Shown: positions 1 to 11,760, counted from the stretch's first letter. The stretch is 36,689 nucleotides of DNA from an uncultured Collinsella sp. (GCA_900541475.1 UQJV01000018.1:1-36689), one strand, 5' to 3'. Numbers and translations: made by a program. Notes: generated from the sequence alone by a model not told the origin.

Positions 1-814
1 CGTCGAAGCAGTCGATGACCGGGCTCAGGTAGACCTTCTCGCCGCCCGGGAGCCTGAACTCGGTGATGTCGGTGAGCCACAGCCGGTTGGGCTCGTCGGC
101 GTGGAAATTCCTGTTCACGAGGTTCTCCGGCGCCTTGGAGACCTCGCCGGCGTAGGAGCTGTAGCCCCGGGCGCGCCTCCTGTTGTAGACGACCTCGAGG
201 CCCTCCTCGCGCATCACGCGGGCCACGCGCTTCTCGCTGGCGCGGACGCCCTCGCGGCGCAGGCGCGCCCAGACGGTGCGGTACCCCCAGCACCCCGAGC
301 CCTCGCGGAAGATGCGCACCACGCGGTCGCGTATGTCGGCGTCGCGGTCGCGCGGCGCGGCGACGCGGGGCCTCCAGTACTCATAGGAGCTCTTCGATAT
401 CCTCAAGAAACCTGTGATCGAGCGGAGGGGCAGGGCGGTCGCCCGCCTCAATCTCTCGCCGAGCTCGCACTTGCTCCTGTTCGAGATCGAAGCCGGGTCC
501 CACCCTTCCGCTTTTAGGTCGGCCAACACCGCCCTGAGCAGCAGGTTCTCTATCTGGTCCTCGTTGAGCCCGGCGAGCGGGCCGGTCGCGGGCGGGGCGT
601 AGATCGACTTGTCGGGGCCCAAGCTGGCCTCCTTCCGTGGCGGTTTCCTCGCCACGATTCTACTGCCCCCGCCGGTGTAGCTGCGCGGGAGGTGCCCCGT
701 CGCCCACTTCTTGGCCGCGCTCACCGTGACCCCCGCGAACTCCGCGGCGGCGGTGGGCCCCATGCCGTCCTCCGTCGCCAGGAGGAAGAGCTCGACCTTC
801 TCCCTGCTGTACAT
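1..814 (-). CDS. IS3-family transposase, single-frame OrfAB, 3' end outside the window
   Basis: DDE transposase of an IS3-type insertion sequence. I translated the minus strand from the ATG at 812-814 and found one open frame to the window edge (271 codons). It starts MYSREKVELFLLATEDG, a helix-turn-helix OrfA-like part. A linker with GPLAGLNEDQIENLLLRAVL follows, then an HTH_21-like region (ISKSSYEYWRPR, GCWGYRTVWARLRREG) and the start of the integrase core with WLTDITEF and the next aspartate in SPVIDCFD. OrfA and OrfB are normally separate frames joined by frameshifting in IS3 elements; here they are fused. A GGAGG ribosome site lies 6 nt before the ATG. The catalytic C-terminal part, including the glutamate, is beyond position 1, so whether the element is intact cannot be judged. 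Confidence 0.85.
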   Translation of the reverse strand, partial: MYSREKVELFLLATEDGMGPTAAAEFAGVTVSAAKKWATGHLPRSYTGGGSRIVARKPPRKEASLGPDKSIYAPPATGPLAGLNEDQIENLLLRAVLADLKAEGWDPASISNRSKCELGERLRRATALPLRSITGFLRISKSSYEYWRPRVAAPRDRDADIRDRVVRIFREGSGCWGYRTVWARLRREGVRASEKRVARVMREEGLEVVYNRRRARGYSSYAGEVSKAPENLVNRNFHADEPNRLWLTDITEFRLPGGEKVYLSPVIDCFD

Positions 815-838
815 GCGAACCTCCAGTCCGGACCGCCC

Positions 839-911
839 CGCGGTCCAACTTTCTGTCCGCACCCCCTTTTTGCTGGTAAAACCGCAAAATAGTCCCTATT
901 TCACCGCAACT
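839..911 (-). repeat. Terminal segment of the left IS3-type element (73 bp, repeated at 36592-36664)
   Basis: Read on the minus strand, this segment is AGTTGCGGTGAAATAG, 29 variable bases, GGGGGTGCGGAC, 6 variable bases, TTGGACCGCG. The same three blocks with the same two spacings occur on the plus strand at 36592-36664. The conserved blocks are probably the transposase-recognised end. A GGACCGC-GGG-GCGGTCC hairpin overlaps its inner edge, just before the transposase ribosome site. Confidence 0.6.
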
Positions 912-935
912 TATTGGTGGCCTTTTGGATGGCAC

Positions 936-1139
936 TCAGCGCCACGGATCGGCTTCGAACAGTGGCTCGCGCTCGGGGCGGCGATCGCTGTAGGGATCGT
1001 AGCCGTCATCGTCCTCGTTCTCGGCGCGGATATAGGGGTCGCGCGGCTTGGGTGCCGGCTTAGGCGCAGGCTTGGGTGCGGCGGGTGCGGCGGGCGCCGC
1101 CTCAGTCGCCGGTGCGTTCGTCTTGTTCTCGTCTTTCAT
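936..1139 (-). CDS. Small Pro/Ala-rich acidic protein of unknown function
   Basis: A 67-residue ORF starting at the ATG at 1137-1139, chosen because AAGGAGA sits 7-8 nt upstream. An in-frame ATG at 1211 lies in the clpB terminator and has no ribosome site. The N-terminal half is low-complexity with three KPAP-like repeats. The C-terminal half is acidic and rich in Asp, Arg and Tyr (ENEDDDGYDPYSDRR) and ends DPWR. There is no signal peptide or membrane segment. It lies downstream of clpB past a terminator and just outside the IS end. I do not recognise a family; it may be an intrinsically disordered protein. The clear ribosome site supports it being real. Confidence 0.5.
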   Translation of the reverse strand: MKDENKTNAPATEAAPAAPAAPKPAPKPAPKPRDPYIRAENEDDDGYDPYSDRRPEREPLFEADPWR

Positions 1140-1189
1140 CTGCGTATCTCCTTGCCGTGCAATTGTGTTCAACACCATCGATTGTCGCA

Positions 1190-1228
1190 CGAAAAAGGGC
1201 GGCGGACCCAATTGGATCCGCCGCCCTT
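1190..1228 (-). terminator. Rho-independent terminator of clpB
   Basis: A 12-bp perfect stem (AAGGGCGGCGGA at 1195-1206 with its complement at 1217-1228) and a 10-nt loop. On the minus strand it is followed by a TTTTT tract at 1194-1190. It lies 45 bp past the clpB stop. Confidence 0.85.
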
Positions 1229-1272
1229 GGCGTTTAGAGACGGCTAGTAGTTTTTAAGGCATGGCCCAAAAT

Positions 1273-3900
<2,628 letters not shown>

Positions 3901-3989
3901 GGAATCACCTCTCTTGGGGCGGCCACCCTACGGGGCGGCTTCACGTTGTTCGAGAAGTATTGTTGCCAGCTTTGTACGATCTTATACAC

Positions 3990-4016
3990 AAATCTAAGTC
4001 TCTATATATAAGATTT
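3990..4016 (-). promoter_or_regulatory. Candidate HspR operator and promoter of clpB
   Basis: Inverted repeat AAATCTAAGTC-N5-ATATAAGATTT, 90 bp before the clpB start. The dnaK upstream region has both 11-bp arms identical and the same 5-bp centre length. On the minus strand a -10-like GTATAA follows the box within 3 bases, so a bound repressor would cover the -35 side. Other actinobacterial HspR sites (HAIR, CTTGAGT-N7-ACTCAAG) are related in layout but not identical. hspR is in this window; binding is inferred. Confidence 0.6.
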
Positions 4017-4082
4017 TCTGAGTGATTAAGAGATAGGGGGCAGGCGCGCTCACCCGCTGCGGCCTCGTCCCCTTACTATCTC

Positions 4083-4290
4083 AATCTGTAACATCTAGCG
4101 ACTGTTTATGGCTCCAGATGTTACAGATCAAGATGAAATGACCAGCGGCGCCCGTTTGACTCAATCTGTAACATCTAGTCGGCAAATAGAGCTCTATCTG
4201 TTACAAATCGAGACGAACAGAAGACACCCGAATCGAAAATCTAAATCTGTAACACCAAGCCCACTTTTAGCGGCCAAGATGTTACAGATT
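4083..4290. repeat. Three tandem ~80-bp units, each an imperfect palindrome (six alternating copies of one 14-16-nt motif)
   Basis: The motif AATCTGTAACATCTAG occurs forward at 4083, 4163 and 4244, and as its reverse complement at about 4115-4128, 4194-4208 and 4276-4290. Forward copies are 80 and 81 bp apart. Each forward/reverse pair spans 46-47 bp. The sequence between arms is not conserved, but after each reverse arm comes a conserved AT(C/T)(A/G)AGA(T/C)GAA. It is AT-rich compared with its surroundings. It lies in the 616-bp gap between the acn-like gene and clpB, the rest of which holds the clpB promoter and three hairpins. No ORF is convincing here. Confidence 0.8.
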
Positions 4291-4303
4291 AAGACGAATT
4301 GAG

Positions 4304-4335
4304 CCACCACAAAGGCGCCTGCCCCTTCATGGTGG
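4304..4335. repeat. Intergenic hairpin with GCCTGCCC loop
   Basis: CCACCA...TGGTGG arms with two mismatches (10 of 12 positions pair) and loop core GCGCCTGCCCC. A sister hairpin with loop GTGCCTGTCCT is at 33608-33634. It belongs to the window's constant-core hairpin family. Confidence 0.55.
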
Positions 4336-4342
4336 TTTTCGA

Positions 4343-4373
4343 CAAAAGAAGCCGCCCCGATAACAGGGGCGGC
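4343..4373 (-). terminator. Probable terminator on the minus strand, downstream of the acn-like gene
   Basis: 8-bp perfect GC stem (GCCGCCCC at 4351-4358 with 4366-4373), 7-nt loop, followed on the minus strand by TTCTTTTG. It would end transcripts of the hydratase gene whose stop is at 4517. Confidence 0.6.
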
Positions 4374-4430
4374 ATCAAGCAAGTCTATTTTTAGCGTCCC
4401 TCAAGACCCAACGAGAACGCAGAAATGTAG

Positions 4431-4500
4431 CCCGGGGCCACCCTTTGCCGAACGCGACCCTCGCGAAGCGCGTGAGCGGGCGGGAAAGGGTGGCCCCGGG
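4431..4500. repeat. Long hairpin directly after the acn-like gene
   Basis: 16-bp perfect arms, CCCGGGGCCACCCTTT at 4431-4446 and its complement at 4485-4500, enclosing a GC-rich apex. It begins 17 bp past the hydratase stop. It may protect the 3' end or help termination. There is no U-tract next to it. Confidence 0.6.
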
Positions 4501-4516
4501 CGGACAATTAAGTGCG

Positions 4517-6817
4517 TTACTCGGCAGCGGCCTTGAACTTGTTGTAGTTGATCAGGCAGCCGGCCTTGACGATGGCACGCTCCTCTGCCGTCATATCGGC
4601 AATGTAGAGCTCAATCCGCTCGACCGCACCGTCGGCGCGCACTACGTAGGCAGCGATGTCCTTCAGGTCGCCATCGAGCGCGGCGCGAATACCCGGCACA
4701 AAGACGTAGTCGCCCACCTCAAAGTTGGGCTCGGCCTCCATCTGGAAGGGCACCATACCCCAGTTCATCACGTTGGAGCGATAACGCTTGGTGGCATACT
4801 CGTGGACGATGTTGGCCAGACCGCCAATTACGCGCTGGCAGCTCGCGGCCTGCTCGCGGGCAGAGCCGTCGCCCGGCTTCTTGGCATAGAGCATGGAGCC
4901 GTACTCGGTCGCCTTGGCATCTGCCACGACGCCCGCACCAGCCAGCGCCTCAAACACGCCGGCAAGCTCGGCATCGAGTGCCGCCAGGTCGCCTGCTGCT
5001 TCGCCGGCAACGCGGCGCTTTTCCACCGCGTCAACCTCCTTGGAGCGGCCCACGTAGGCCGGATCACGACGGCTCAGCGTAAACTCGGCCAGACCCAGCG
5101 GGTTGGAGCGGAAGGAGCTCGTCTCGCCCGAGGGAATGAGCTCGTCGGTCGTGGTGACCGGATCCATGATCTTGGAGCACACCTTGAGCAGGATATCGTC
5201 ACCAAGCGGCTCCATCGCGGGCCACGGCTTGATGTTGGGACCCTCGACCAGCTCGTCTGCAGGCTCCGCCTTGCCAAAGCCCCAGTACACGCGCTTTTTG
5301 TACGGCGCGTCGTCAAAGGTGTACTCGCAGGCCTCATCCCAAGTCTCCTCGGGCAAGTCGGTCGCCGGCGTCAGGACGCCACCGTTGGCGGCCGTCGCCG
5401 CAATGGAGCGGGCGTCCATCAGGGCCACGGCGCTCAGCTGGCCATTACCCGGCTTGGAACCCTCGCGGTTGGGGAAGTTGCGCGTAGTGTGGCGGATCGA
5501 AAGGCCGTTGTTGGCGGGCGTGTCGCCGGCGCCGAAACACGGGCCGCAGAACGCCGTGCGCACGATCGCACCGGCCTCCATGAGGTCGTAGATATAGCCA
5601 CGGCGCGTAAGTTCGAGCGCCACGGGCTGGCTCGTGGGATAGACCGACAGCGAGAACTCGCCACAGCCGGTGTCGGCGCCCTTGAGCACACGGGCAGCTT
5701 GGACCACGGAGTCGTAGTTGCCGCCCGAGCAGCCGGCGATAACGCCCTGCTGCACGTGCAGCTTGCCGTCGACGATCTTGTCGAGCAGGCTAAAGTGCGT
5801 CTTGCCCTCGCCGATCTTGGCGGCCTCGAGCTCGACCTCATGCAGGATGTCCTCGAGGTTCTCGTTGAGCTCGTCGATCTCAAAGCCGTTGGAAGGATGG
5901 AACGGCAGCGCGATCATGGGCTTGATGCTCGACAGGTCGACCTCGACGCAGCCGTCGTAGTAGGCAACATCGGCGGGCTTGAGCTCGCGGTAGTCGTCGC
6001 CGCGGCCGTGCATGGTCAGAAACGCGTGCGTGTCCTCGTCGGTGGCCCAGATGCTCGACAGGCAGGTGGTCTCGGTGGTCATGACGTCAACGCCGTTGCG
6101 GTAGTCGGTCGTCATGCTCGCGATGCCCGGGCCCACAAACTCCATGACCTTGTTCTTGACGTACCCCTTGGCAAAGACGGCGCGGATGATGGCGAGCGCC
6201 ACGTCGTGCGGGCCGACACCGGGACGCGGGGCGCCCGTGAGGTAGATGGCAACGACGCCGGGATAGGCAACATCGTAGGTGTCACGCAGCAGTTGCTTTG
6301 CCAGCTCGCCGCCGCCCTCGCCCACGGCCATGGTGCCCAGAGCGCCGTAGCGGGTGTGCGAATCGGAACCCAGGATCATCTTGCCGCAACCGGCGAAGTT
6401 CTCGCGCATAAAGGAGTGGATGACGGCGATGTGCGGCGGGACGAAGATGCCACCGTACTTCTTAGCAGCGGAAAGGCCAAAGACGTGGTCGTCCTCGTTG
6501 ATGGTGCCGCCCACGGCGCACAGCGAGTTGTGGCAGTTGGTGAGCACGTAAGGCAGCGGGAACTGCTCCATGCCCGAGGCGCGCGCCGTCTGGATGATGC
6601 CAACAAAGGTGATGTCGTGGCTCGCCATGGCGTCGAAGCGAATCTTGAGCGCCTCTGGGTCGCCAGACGTATTGTGTGCCTGAAGGATCGAATACGCGAT
6701 GGTGCCACGCTTGGCGTCCTCGGGTGTCTGCGTAATACCGCGCTCGGCAGCCTCGGCCGCAGGCACAACCTCGCCGCCGCCGCGCAGGTAGATGCCGTCC
6801 TCGTACAGCTTGACCAT
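4517..6817 (-). CDS. Aconitase-superfamily hydratase (YbhJ-like)
   Basis: A 766-residue member of the aconitase family, which bind a [4Fe-4S] cluster and catalyse dehydration/hydration of hydroxy-acids. The cluster ligands look conserved: C363 in AGCSGGNYD, and C424 and C427 in FCGPCFGAGD. Also visible are GSDSHTRYGALG near 150 and a C-terminal swivel-like domain (SNVMNWGMVPFQ). Length and sequence style fit the E. coli YbhJ branch (about 750 residues) better than canonical citrate aconitase (about 890). The substrate is therefore not certain. The start at 6815-6817 was chosen because GGGAG precedes it; the frame is open further upstream to 7051 but that part runs through a palindrome. It sits between clpB and hspR with its own upstream gap and a palindrome close to its ribosome site. 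Confidence 0.85.
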   Translation of the reverse strand: MVKLYEDGIYLRGGGEVVPAAEAAERGITQTPEDAKRGTIAYSILQAHNTSGDPEALKIRFDAMASHDITFVGIIQTARASGMEQFPLPYVLTNCHNSLCAVGGTINEDDHVFGLSAAKKYGGIFVPPHIAVIHSFMRENFAGCGKMILGSDSHTRYGALGTMAVGEGGGELAKQLLRDTYDVAYPGVVAIYLTGAPRPGVGPHDVALAIIRAVFAKGYVKNKVMEFVGPGIASMTTDYRNGVDVMTTETTCLSSIWATDEDTHAFLTMHGRGDDYRELKPADVAYYDGCVEVDLSSIKPMIALPFHPSNGFEIDELNENLEDILHEVELEAAKIGEGKTHFSLLDKIVDGKLHVQQGVIAGCSGGNYDSVVQAARVLKGADTGCGEFSLSVYPTSQPVALELTRRGYIYDLMEAGAIVRTAFCGPCFGAGDTPANNGLSIRHTTRNFPNREGSKPGNGQLSAVALMDARSIAATAANGGVLTPATDLPEETWDEACEYTFDDAPYKKRVYWGFGKAEPADELVEGPNIKPWPAMEPLGDDILLKVCSKIMDPVTTTDELIPSGETSSFRSNPLGLAEFTLSRRDPAYVGRSKEVDAVEKRRVAGEAAGDLAALDAELAGVFEALAGAGVVADAKATEYGSMLYAKKPGDGSAREQAASCQRVIGGLANIVHEYATKRYRSNVMNWGMVPFQMEAEPNFEVGDYVFVPGIRAALDGDLKDIAAYVVRADGAVERIELYIADMTAEERAIVKAGCLINYNKFKAAAE

Positions 6818-6832
6818 ACTGTCTCCCACTCT

Positions 6833-6849
6833 GCCCAAAAGATTTGGGC
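6833..6849 (-). promoter_or_regulatory. Short palindrome upstream of the acn-like gene's ribosome site
   Basis: GCCCAAA-AGA-TTTGGGC, 16 bp before the start codon, between a TATGCT -10-like sequence and the ribosome site. It could be an operator or a 5' UTR hairpin affecting translation. The regulator is unknown. Confidence 0.35.
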
Positions 6850-6964
6850 GCATAGCATACATTCGTTCAATATCGTGCCATAGAACGGTTGCGAGTGGGT
6901 TACGAATCTGCACGTTCACTTTATCTCGGTAAAGTAAAGGACGAGCCCAGTGTGAGCCGGCAAA

Positions 6965-7051
6965 ATGATCCCTTGGGGACGGAGGAAAACGGATCACTGA
7001 GGGGGTCGGCCTGACCCAGTGATCCGTTTTCCTCCGTCCCCAAGGGATCAT
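6965..7051. repeat. 87-bp near-perfect palindrome between hspR and the acn-like gene
   Basis: Two perfectly complementary 35-bp arms (6965-6999 and 7017-7051) enclose 17 bases, within which GGGTC and GACCC can pair again. The arms contain CTTGGGGACGGAGG. The sequence right after it (7051-7091) resembles the right arm of the structured elements at 24511 and 32391, including TTGAATGCCAGATTG and a final CGTAAC that touches the hspR stop codon. Confidence 0.85.
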
Positions 7052-7090
7052 GAAGTTGAATGCCAGATTGTCCGAATGCGGCCCGCGTAA

Positions 7091-7507
7091 CTACAAATCG
7101 GTCCCCGCGCCCAGCAGCTTGCGCATGACCTGTTCGGGGTTAACCGAGCCATCGCGCGGGGCCAGGGCAGTGATCTTCTTCTGCATCTTGTACTCGTGCA
7201 GCTCGTCCTCGAGCTGGCGCACGCGGGCACGGAGCTTTTCGTTCTCGCGCTCACGCTCCTCGGCACGCTCCTTCATATCGAGGATGCGCACCACGCCGGC
7301 AAGGTTGATGCCCTCGTCGGTGAGCTGGTTGATGAGCTCCAGGCGCTCGATATCGGCACGCGAATACAGACGCGTGTTACCGCCTGAGCGCTGGGGGTTC
7401 ACCAGGCCCTTGGACTCGTAGACGCGCAGAGTCTGCGGATGCATGCCGGTCAGCTCGGCCGCCACGCTGATCATGTACAGCGGTTTGTTCCTATTGTCCT
7501 CGGCCAT
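7091..7507 (-). CDS. hspR: Heat-shock repressor HspR (MerR family)
   Basis: A 138-residue transcriptional repressor of chaperone genes; in actinobacteria it binds inverted repeats with DnaK as co-repressor. The N-terminal MerR winged helix is clear (LYMISVAAELTGMHPQTLRVYE, then SGGNTRLYSRADIERLELI, about residues 10-58). The rest is a coiled coil rich in Glu, Arg and Lys (about 77-110). There is no metal-binding cysteine set, as expected for HspR. It is the last gene of the dnaK-grpE-dnaJ-hspR series, 72 bp after dnaJ on the same strand. Its likely targets in the window are the matching boxes at 3990-4016 and 11501-11527, which would make it autoregulatory through the dnaK promoter. Confidence 0.93.
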   Translation of the reverse strand: MAEDNRNKPLYMISVAAELTGMHPQTLRVYESKGLVNPQRSGGNTRLYSRADIERLELINQLTDEGINLAGVVRILDMKERAEERERENEKLRARVRQLEDELHEYKMQKKITALAPRDGSVNPEQVMRKLLGAGTDL

Positions 7508-7579
7508 GCTACCTGACCCCTTTCCGTCTCGTTATCGTCCATCATAAGCCCGCGGGCGCGGGCGTGCGCCACGACCGCC

Positions 7580-8545
7580 CTAGAACGTCGCCTTGTAACG
7601 GTTGACCTTCTCGCGATAATCGCGCGTGTCGGCCTCGCGCAGCCTGGTCATGGCATCGCGCTCGTCGTCGGATAGGCTCGTGGGAACCTGCACCTTGATC
7701 TCGACGAGTAGCGCACCCGTGCGGCCGCGATGCTTAACGTCGGGCGCACCCATCTCCTTAAAGCGGAACTTCTTGCCCGTCTGGGTGCCAGCGGGCACCT
7801 TCAGACGAACCGTCGCGCCGCCGGGCGTGGGCACATCCACCGTGCAGCCGAGCGCCGCCTCGTAGACCGAGATCGGCACCTCCATGGTCACGTCGGCACC
7901 CTTGCGCTTAAACAGCGGATGCTCCTCCACATGCGTGGTCACGACCAGGTCGCCACGCTCGCCTCCGGCAACGCCGTACTCGCCACGGCGCTTGTAACGC
8001 AATTTGCCGCCGTCGACCGCGCCCGCGGGCACCGAGACCGTGATGGTCTGCTGCTCGCCCGTCGAGGGAATGCGGTAGGTGACCTTGTGCGTCACGCCGC
8101 GGAACGCGTCCTCGGCCGTTACGTCGACAGTCAGCGACAGATCGCCGCCCTTGCGCGCGCGGTTGCGGCCCGCGCCCGCACCGGCAGCACCCGCGGCCCC
8201 GGCAAAGCCCGAGCCCCAATCGCTGCCCCAGGCGCCGTTGCCGCTAAAGATGCTGTCGAAGATATCGCCCCAGCCGCTGGCGCCCGCGCCGGCACCGTAG
8301 CCGCCGCCATACGCGCCGCCCGCGCCCGGCATGCCGCCGAACATGAGCATCTGGTCGTACTCTTTGCGCTTCTTCTCGTCCGAAAGCGTCTCGTAGGCCT
8401 CGCTGATCTCCTTGAACTTGGCCTCGTCGCCGCCGGCATCGGGGTGATATTTTTGCGCGAGCTTGCGAAACGCGCTCTTGATCTCTTTGTCGGAGGCGCT
8501 CTTGGATACGCCCAGGATGTCATAGAAGGTTTTGCCTGCAGCCAT
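7580..8545 (-). CDS. dnaJ: DnaJ/CbpA-type co-chaperone without a zinc finger
   Basis: Hsp40 that stimulates DnaK ATPase. It has 321 residues from the ATG at 8543-8545, chosen over the upstream ATG at 8578 because AGGAGAGGAG precedes it. The J-domain (1-70) has HPD at 34-36. A Gly/Ala/Phe-rich linker with an IFDSIFSGNG segment follows, and then the two beta-barrel substrate-binding domains (from KGGDLSLTVDVTAEDAFRGV). The four CxxCxGxG zinc motifs of canonical DnaJ are absent, so the architecture is that of CbpA/DnaJ2. It is nevertheless the J-protein of the dnaK cluster. A strong hairpin separates it from grpE, so it may be expressed at a lower level or from its own promoter. Confidence 0.93.
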   Translation of the reverse strand: MAAGKTFYDILGVSKSASDKEIKSAFRKLAQKYHPDAGGDEAKFKEISEAYETLSDEKKRKEYDQMLMFGGMPGAGGAYGGGYGAGAGASGWGDIFDSIFSGNGAWGSDWGSGFAGAAGAAGAGAGRNRARKGGDLSLTVDVTAEDAFRGVTHKVTYRIPSTGEQQTITVSVPAGAVDGGKLRYKRRGEYGVAGGERGDLVVTTHVEEHPLFKRKGADVTMEVPISVYEAALGCTVDVPTPGGATVRLKVPAGTQTGKKFRFKEMGAPDVKHRGRTGALLVEIKVQVPTSLSDDERDAMTRLREADTRDYREKVNRYKATF

Positions 8546-8618
8546 CGTAGCTCCTCTCCTGTTACGTCCGCCGTCCATGCAGACAACGGCTCATGCTTTC
8601 ATATGGCACTAGGTCAGA

Positions 8619-8648
8619 AAGGGCCCCGGGGGTTGCCCCGGGGCCCTT
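8619..8648 (-). terminator. Hairpin between grpE and dnaJ, possible partial terminator
   Basis: 13-bp perfect stem AAGGGCCCCGGGG with a 4-nt loop, starting 5 bp past the grpE stop; the minus strand continues CCCTTTCTGACC. The U-tract is weak, so it may attenuate read-through into dnaJ-hspR or stabilise the dnaK-grpE message. Confidence 0.6.
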
Positions 8649-8653
8649 CTCAA

Positions 8654-9496
8654 TTACTCCTCGGTGCTCTCGGCCGTATCGGCCGTGGCATCCTCGGGCG
8701 CCGCTTCGGGCTCCGGTGCGGGGCGCTTCTCGCCGCCGTAGGTCACCGTCACCATCGCGGAACGCAGAATACGATCTGCCATGCGGTAGCCCTTCTGGTA
8801 CACGTCGTTGACGGTCTCGTCGTACTGCGATGCGTCCTCGACGCGACCCACAGCCTGGTGCTCGAGCGGATCGAACGCCTCGCCCTTGGGGTCGATGGGC
8901 TCAACGCCCTCGTGCGCGAACACGTCGAGCAGCTTGGCATGCACCGCGTCAACGCCATCGACGAACTGCTTAAAATCGTCGGAAAGCTCCTGGCTACGGG
9001 CATGGTCGATTGCACGCTCGATATCGTCAACCACCGGCAGCAGCGCAGTGACGAGCTTCTCGGTCGCGCGCTCGCGCTCGGCGATGCGCTCGTTGGCGGT
9101 GCGGCGACGGAAGTTCTCCCAGTCGGCCTGTAGACGGGCGGTGCGCTCGGTGGCGTCCTTTGCCTTGTCCTCGGCGGCCTTCTGAGCCTCTGCCGCAGCA
9201 TCGAGCTCGCTGCGCACGTCGGCGAGCTCCTTTTGGGCCTGCTCAAACTTGAGCTTAAAGTCGTTGTCGGCGGCTTCCTCACCGGCGCGGATAGCAGCTT
9301 CCACCATCTCGTCCTCGGTCATCGTCGCCTCCTTGTTGGAATCCTCTACCTGGTTCTCGGCAGCCTCGGCGGCCTCGGTCTCGTTGACCTCGGTATCGTC
9401 GACGGCCTCTACGGGAATCTTCACGTCCTTCTCCTCAGAGTCAACGGGGGCGGCGCCAGCGGCAGCCGCCTCCGTGCGAGCTTTACGGGCGGACAT
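8654..9496 (-). CDS. grpE: Nucleotide exchange factor GrpE
   Basis: Dimeric factor that releases ADP from DnaK. It has 280 residues from the ATG at 9494-9496, two bases after the dnaK stop, which suggests translational coupling. The region from about residue 75 is a long coiled coil. The family core follows (RLQADWENFRRRT, VTALLPVVDDIERAI, then FDPLEHQAVGRV and VYQKGYRMADRILRSAMVTV). The first 58 residues are acidic, low-complexity and unusual in length. An internal ATG at 9320-9322 (Met59) has an excellent AAGGAGG six bases upstream and would give a 222-residue protein closer to the usual ~200. Either or both starts may be used. The C-terminus has an acidic Ala/Glu tail. Confidence 0.93.
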   Translation of the reverse strand: MSARKARTEAAAAGAAPVDSEEKDVKIPVEAVDDTEVNETEAAEAAENQVEDSNKEATMTEDEMVEAAIRAGEEAADNDFKLKFEQAQKELADVRSELDAAAEAQKAAEDKAKDATERTARLQADWENFRRRTANERIAERERATEKLVTALLPVVDDIERAIDHARSQELSDDFKQFVDGVDAVHAKLLDVFAHEGVEPIDPKGEAFDPLEHQAVGRVEDASQYDETVNDVYQKGYRMADRILRSAMVTVTYGGEKRPAPEPEAAPEDATADTAESTEE

Positions 9497-9498
9497 GA

Positions 9499-11391
<1,893 letters not shown>

Positions 11392-11500
11392 TAGAAATTC
11401 CCTCTCTCTTGTGCGTTTGCACCGACTCGGCGGTCTGCCGCGCGGCGCTTCGGCTTGTCTTTCAGGATGTAGTGTATCCCCTTATGGGTCGGAATATACA

Positions 11501-11527
11501 AAATCTAAGTCAATTCATATAAGATTT
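11501..11527 (-). promoter_or_regulatory. Candidate HspR operator and promoter of dnaK
   Basis: AAATCTAAGTC-N5-ATATAAGATTT, with both arms identical to those upstream of clpB. On the minus strand a TATATT -10-like sequence follows the box after 2 bases, and a weak -35 (TTATAT) would fall inside the box with an 18-bp spacer. Binding here would block RNA polymerase. Confidence 0.65.
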
Positions 11528-11664
11528 CTTATTGCCGAGAGTTTAGGTTCGCAAATGCGCAGGTAGACGCACTGTTTGAGTTCTGGGCAAATCTATTGAG
11601 ATCTATGTAGAGATGGCTGAGGTTTGGATCTGGGGGTGCCTGGGGCGGTCTTGGGCGACCCCGA

Positions 11665-11710
11665 GGAAGGCGTGACCCGTTTTGGGCGTCGATTCCGGGA
11701 CACGCTTTCC
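11665..11710. repeat. Imperfect palindrome in the dnaK-ferredoxin gap
   Basis: GGAAGGCGTGACCCG at 11665-11679 pairs with CGGGACACGCTTTCC at 11696-11710 with two non-pairing positions. It contains the GGGAC signature shared by other intergenic hairpins in the window. The 543-bp gap 11392-11934 also holds the dnaK operator, a terminator at 11761 and a promoter at 11846; nothing else was seen. Confidence 0.5.
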
Positions 11711-11760
11711 AAAAGCTCGCTCAATCGCTCAATATTACGAGTCACCTTTAGCTAACATTT

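Noticed and set aside
660..935. 91-codon minus-strand ORF across the IS end
   Set aside because: Different frame from the transposase, starts upstream of the IS terminus and has a shuffled composition; the apparent SCGEI shared with the right edge is only the translation of the conserved DNA block.
4083..4290. CRISPR array
   Set aside because: Repeats alternate in orientation, are imperfect, and number three units of 80 bp; no cas genes in the window.
4445..6883. 812-codon open frame on the plus strand opposite the aconitase-like gene
   Set aside because: Its translation is low-complexity, rich in His, Gly, Val and Arg, with no recognisable domain. It is the expected antisense shadow of a high-GC gene with strong third-position bias.
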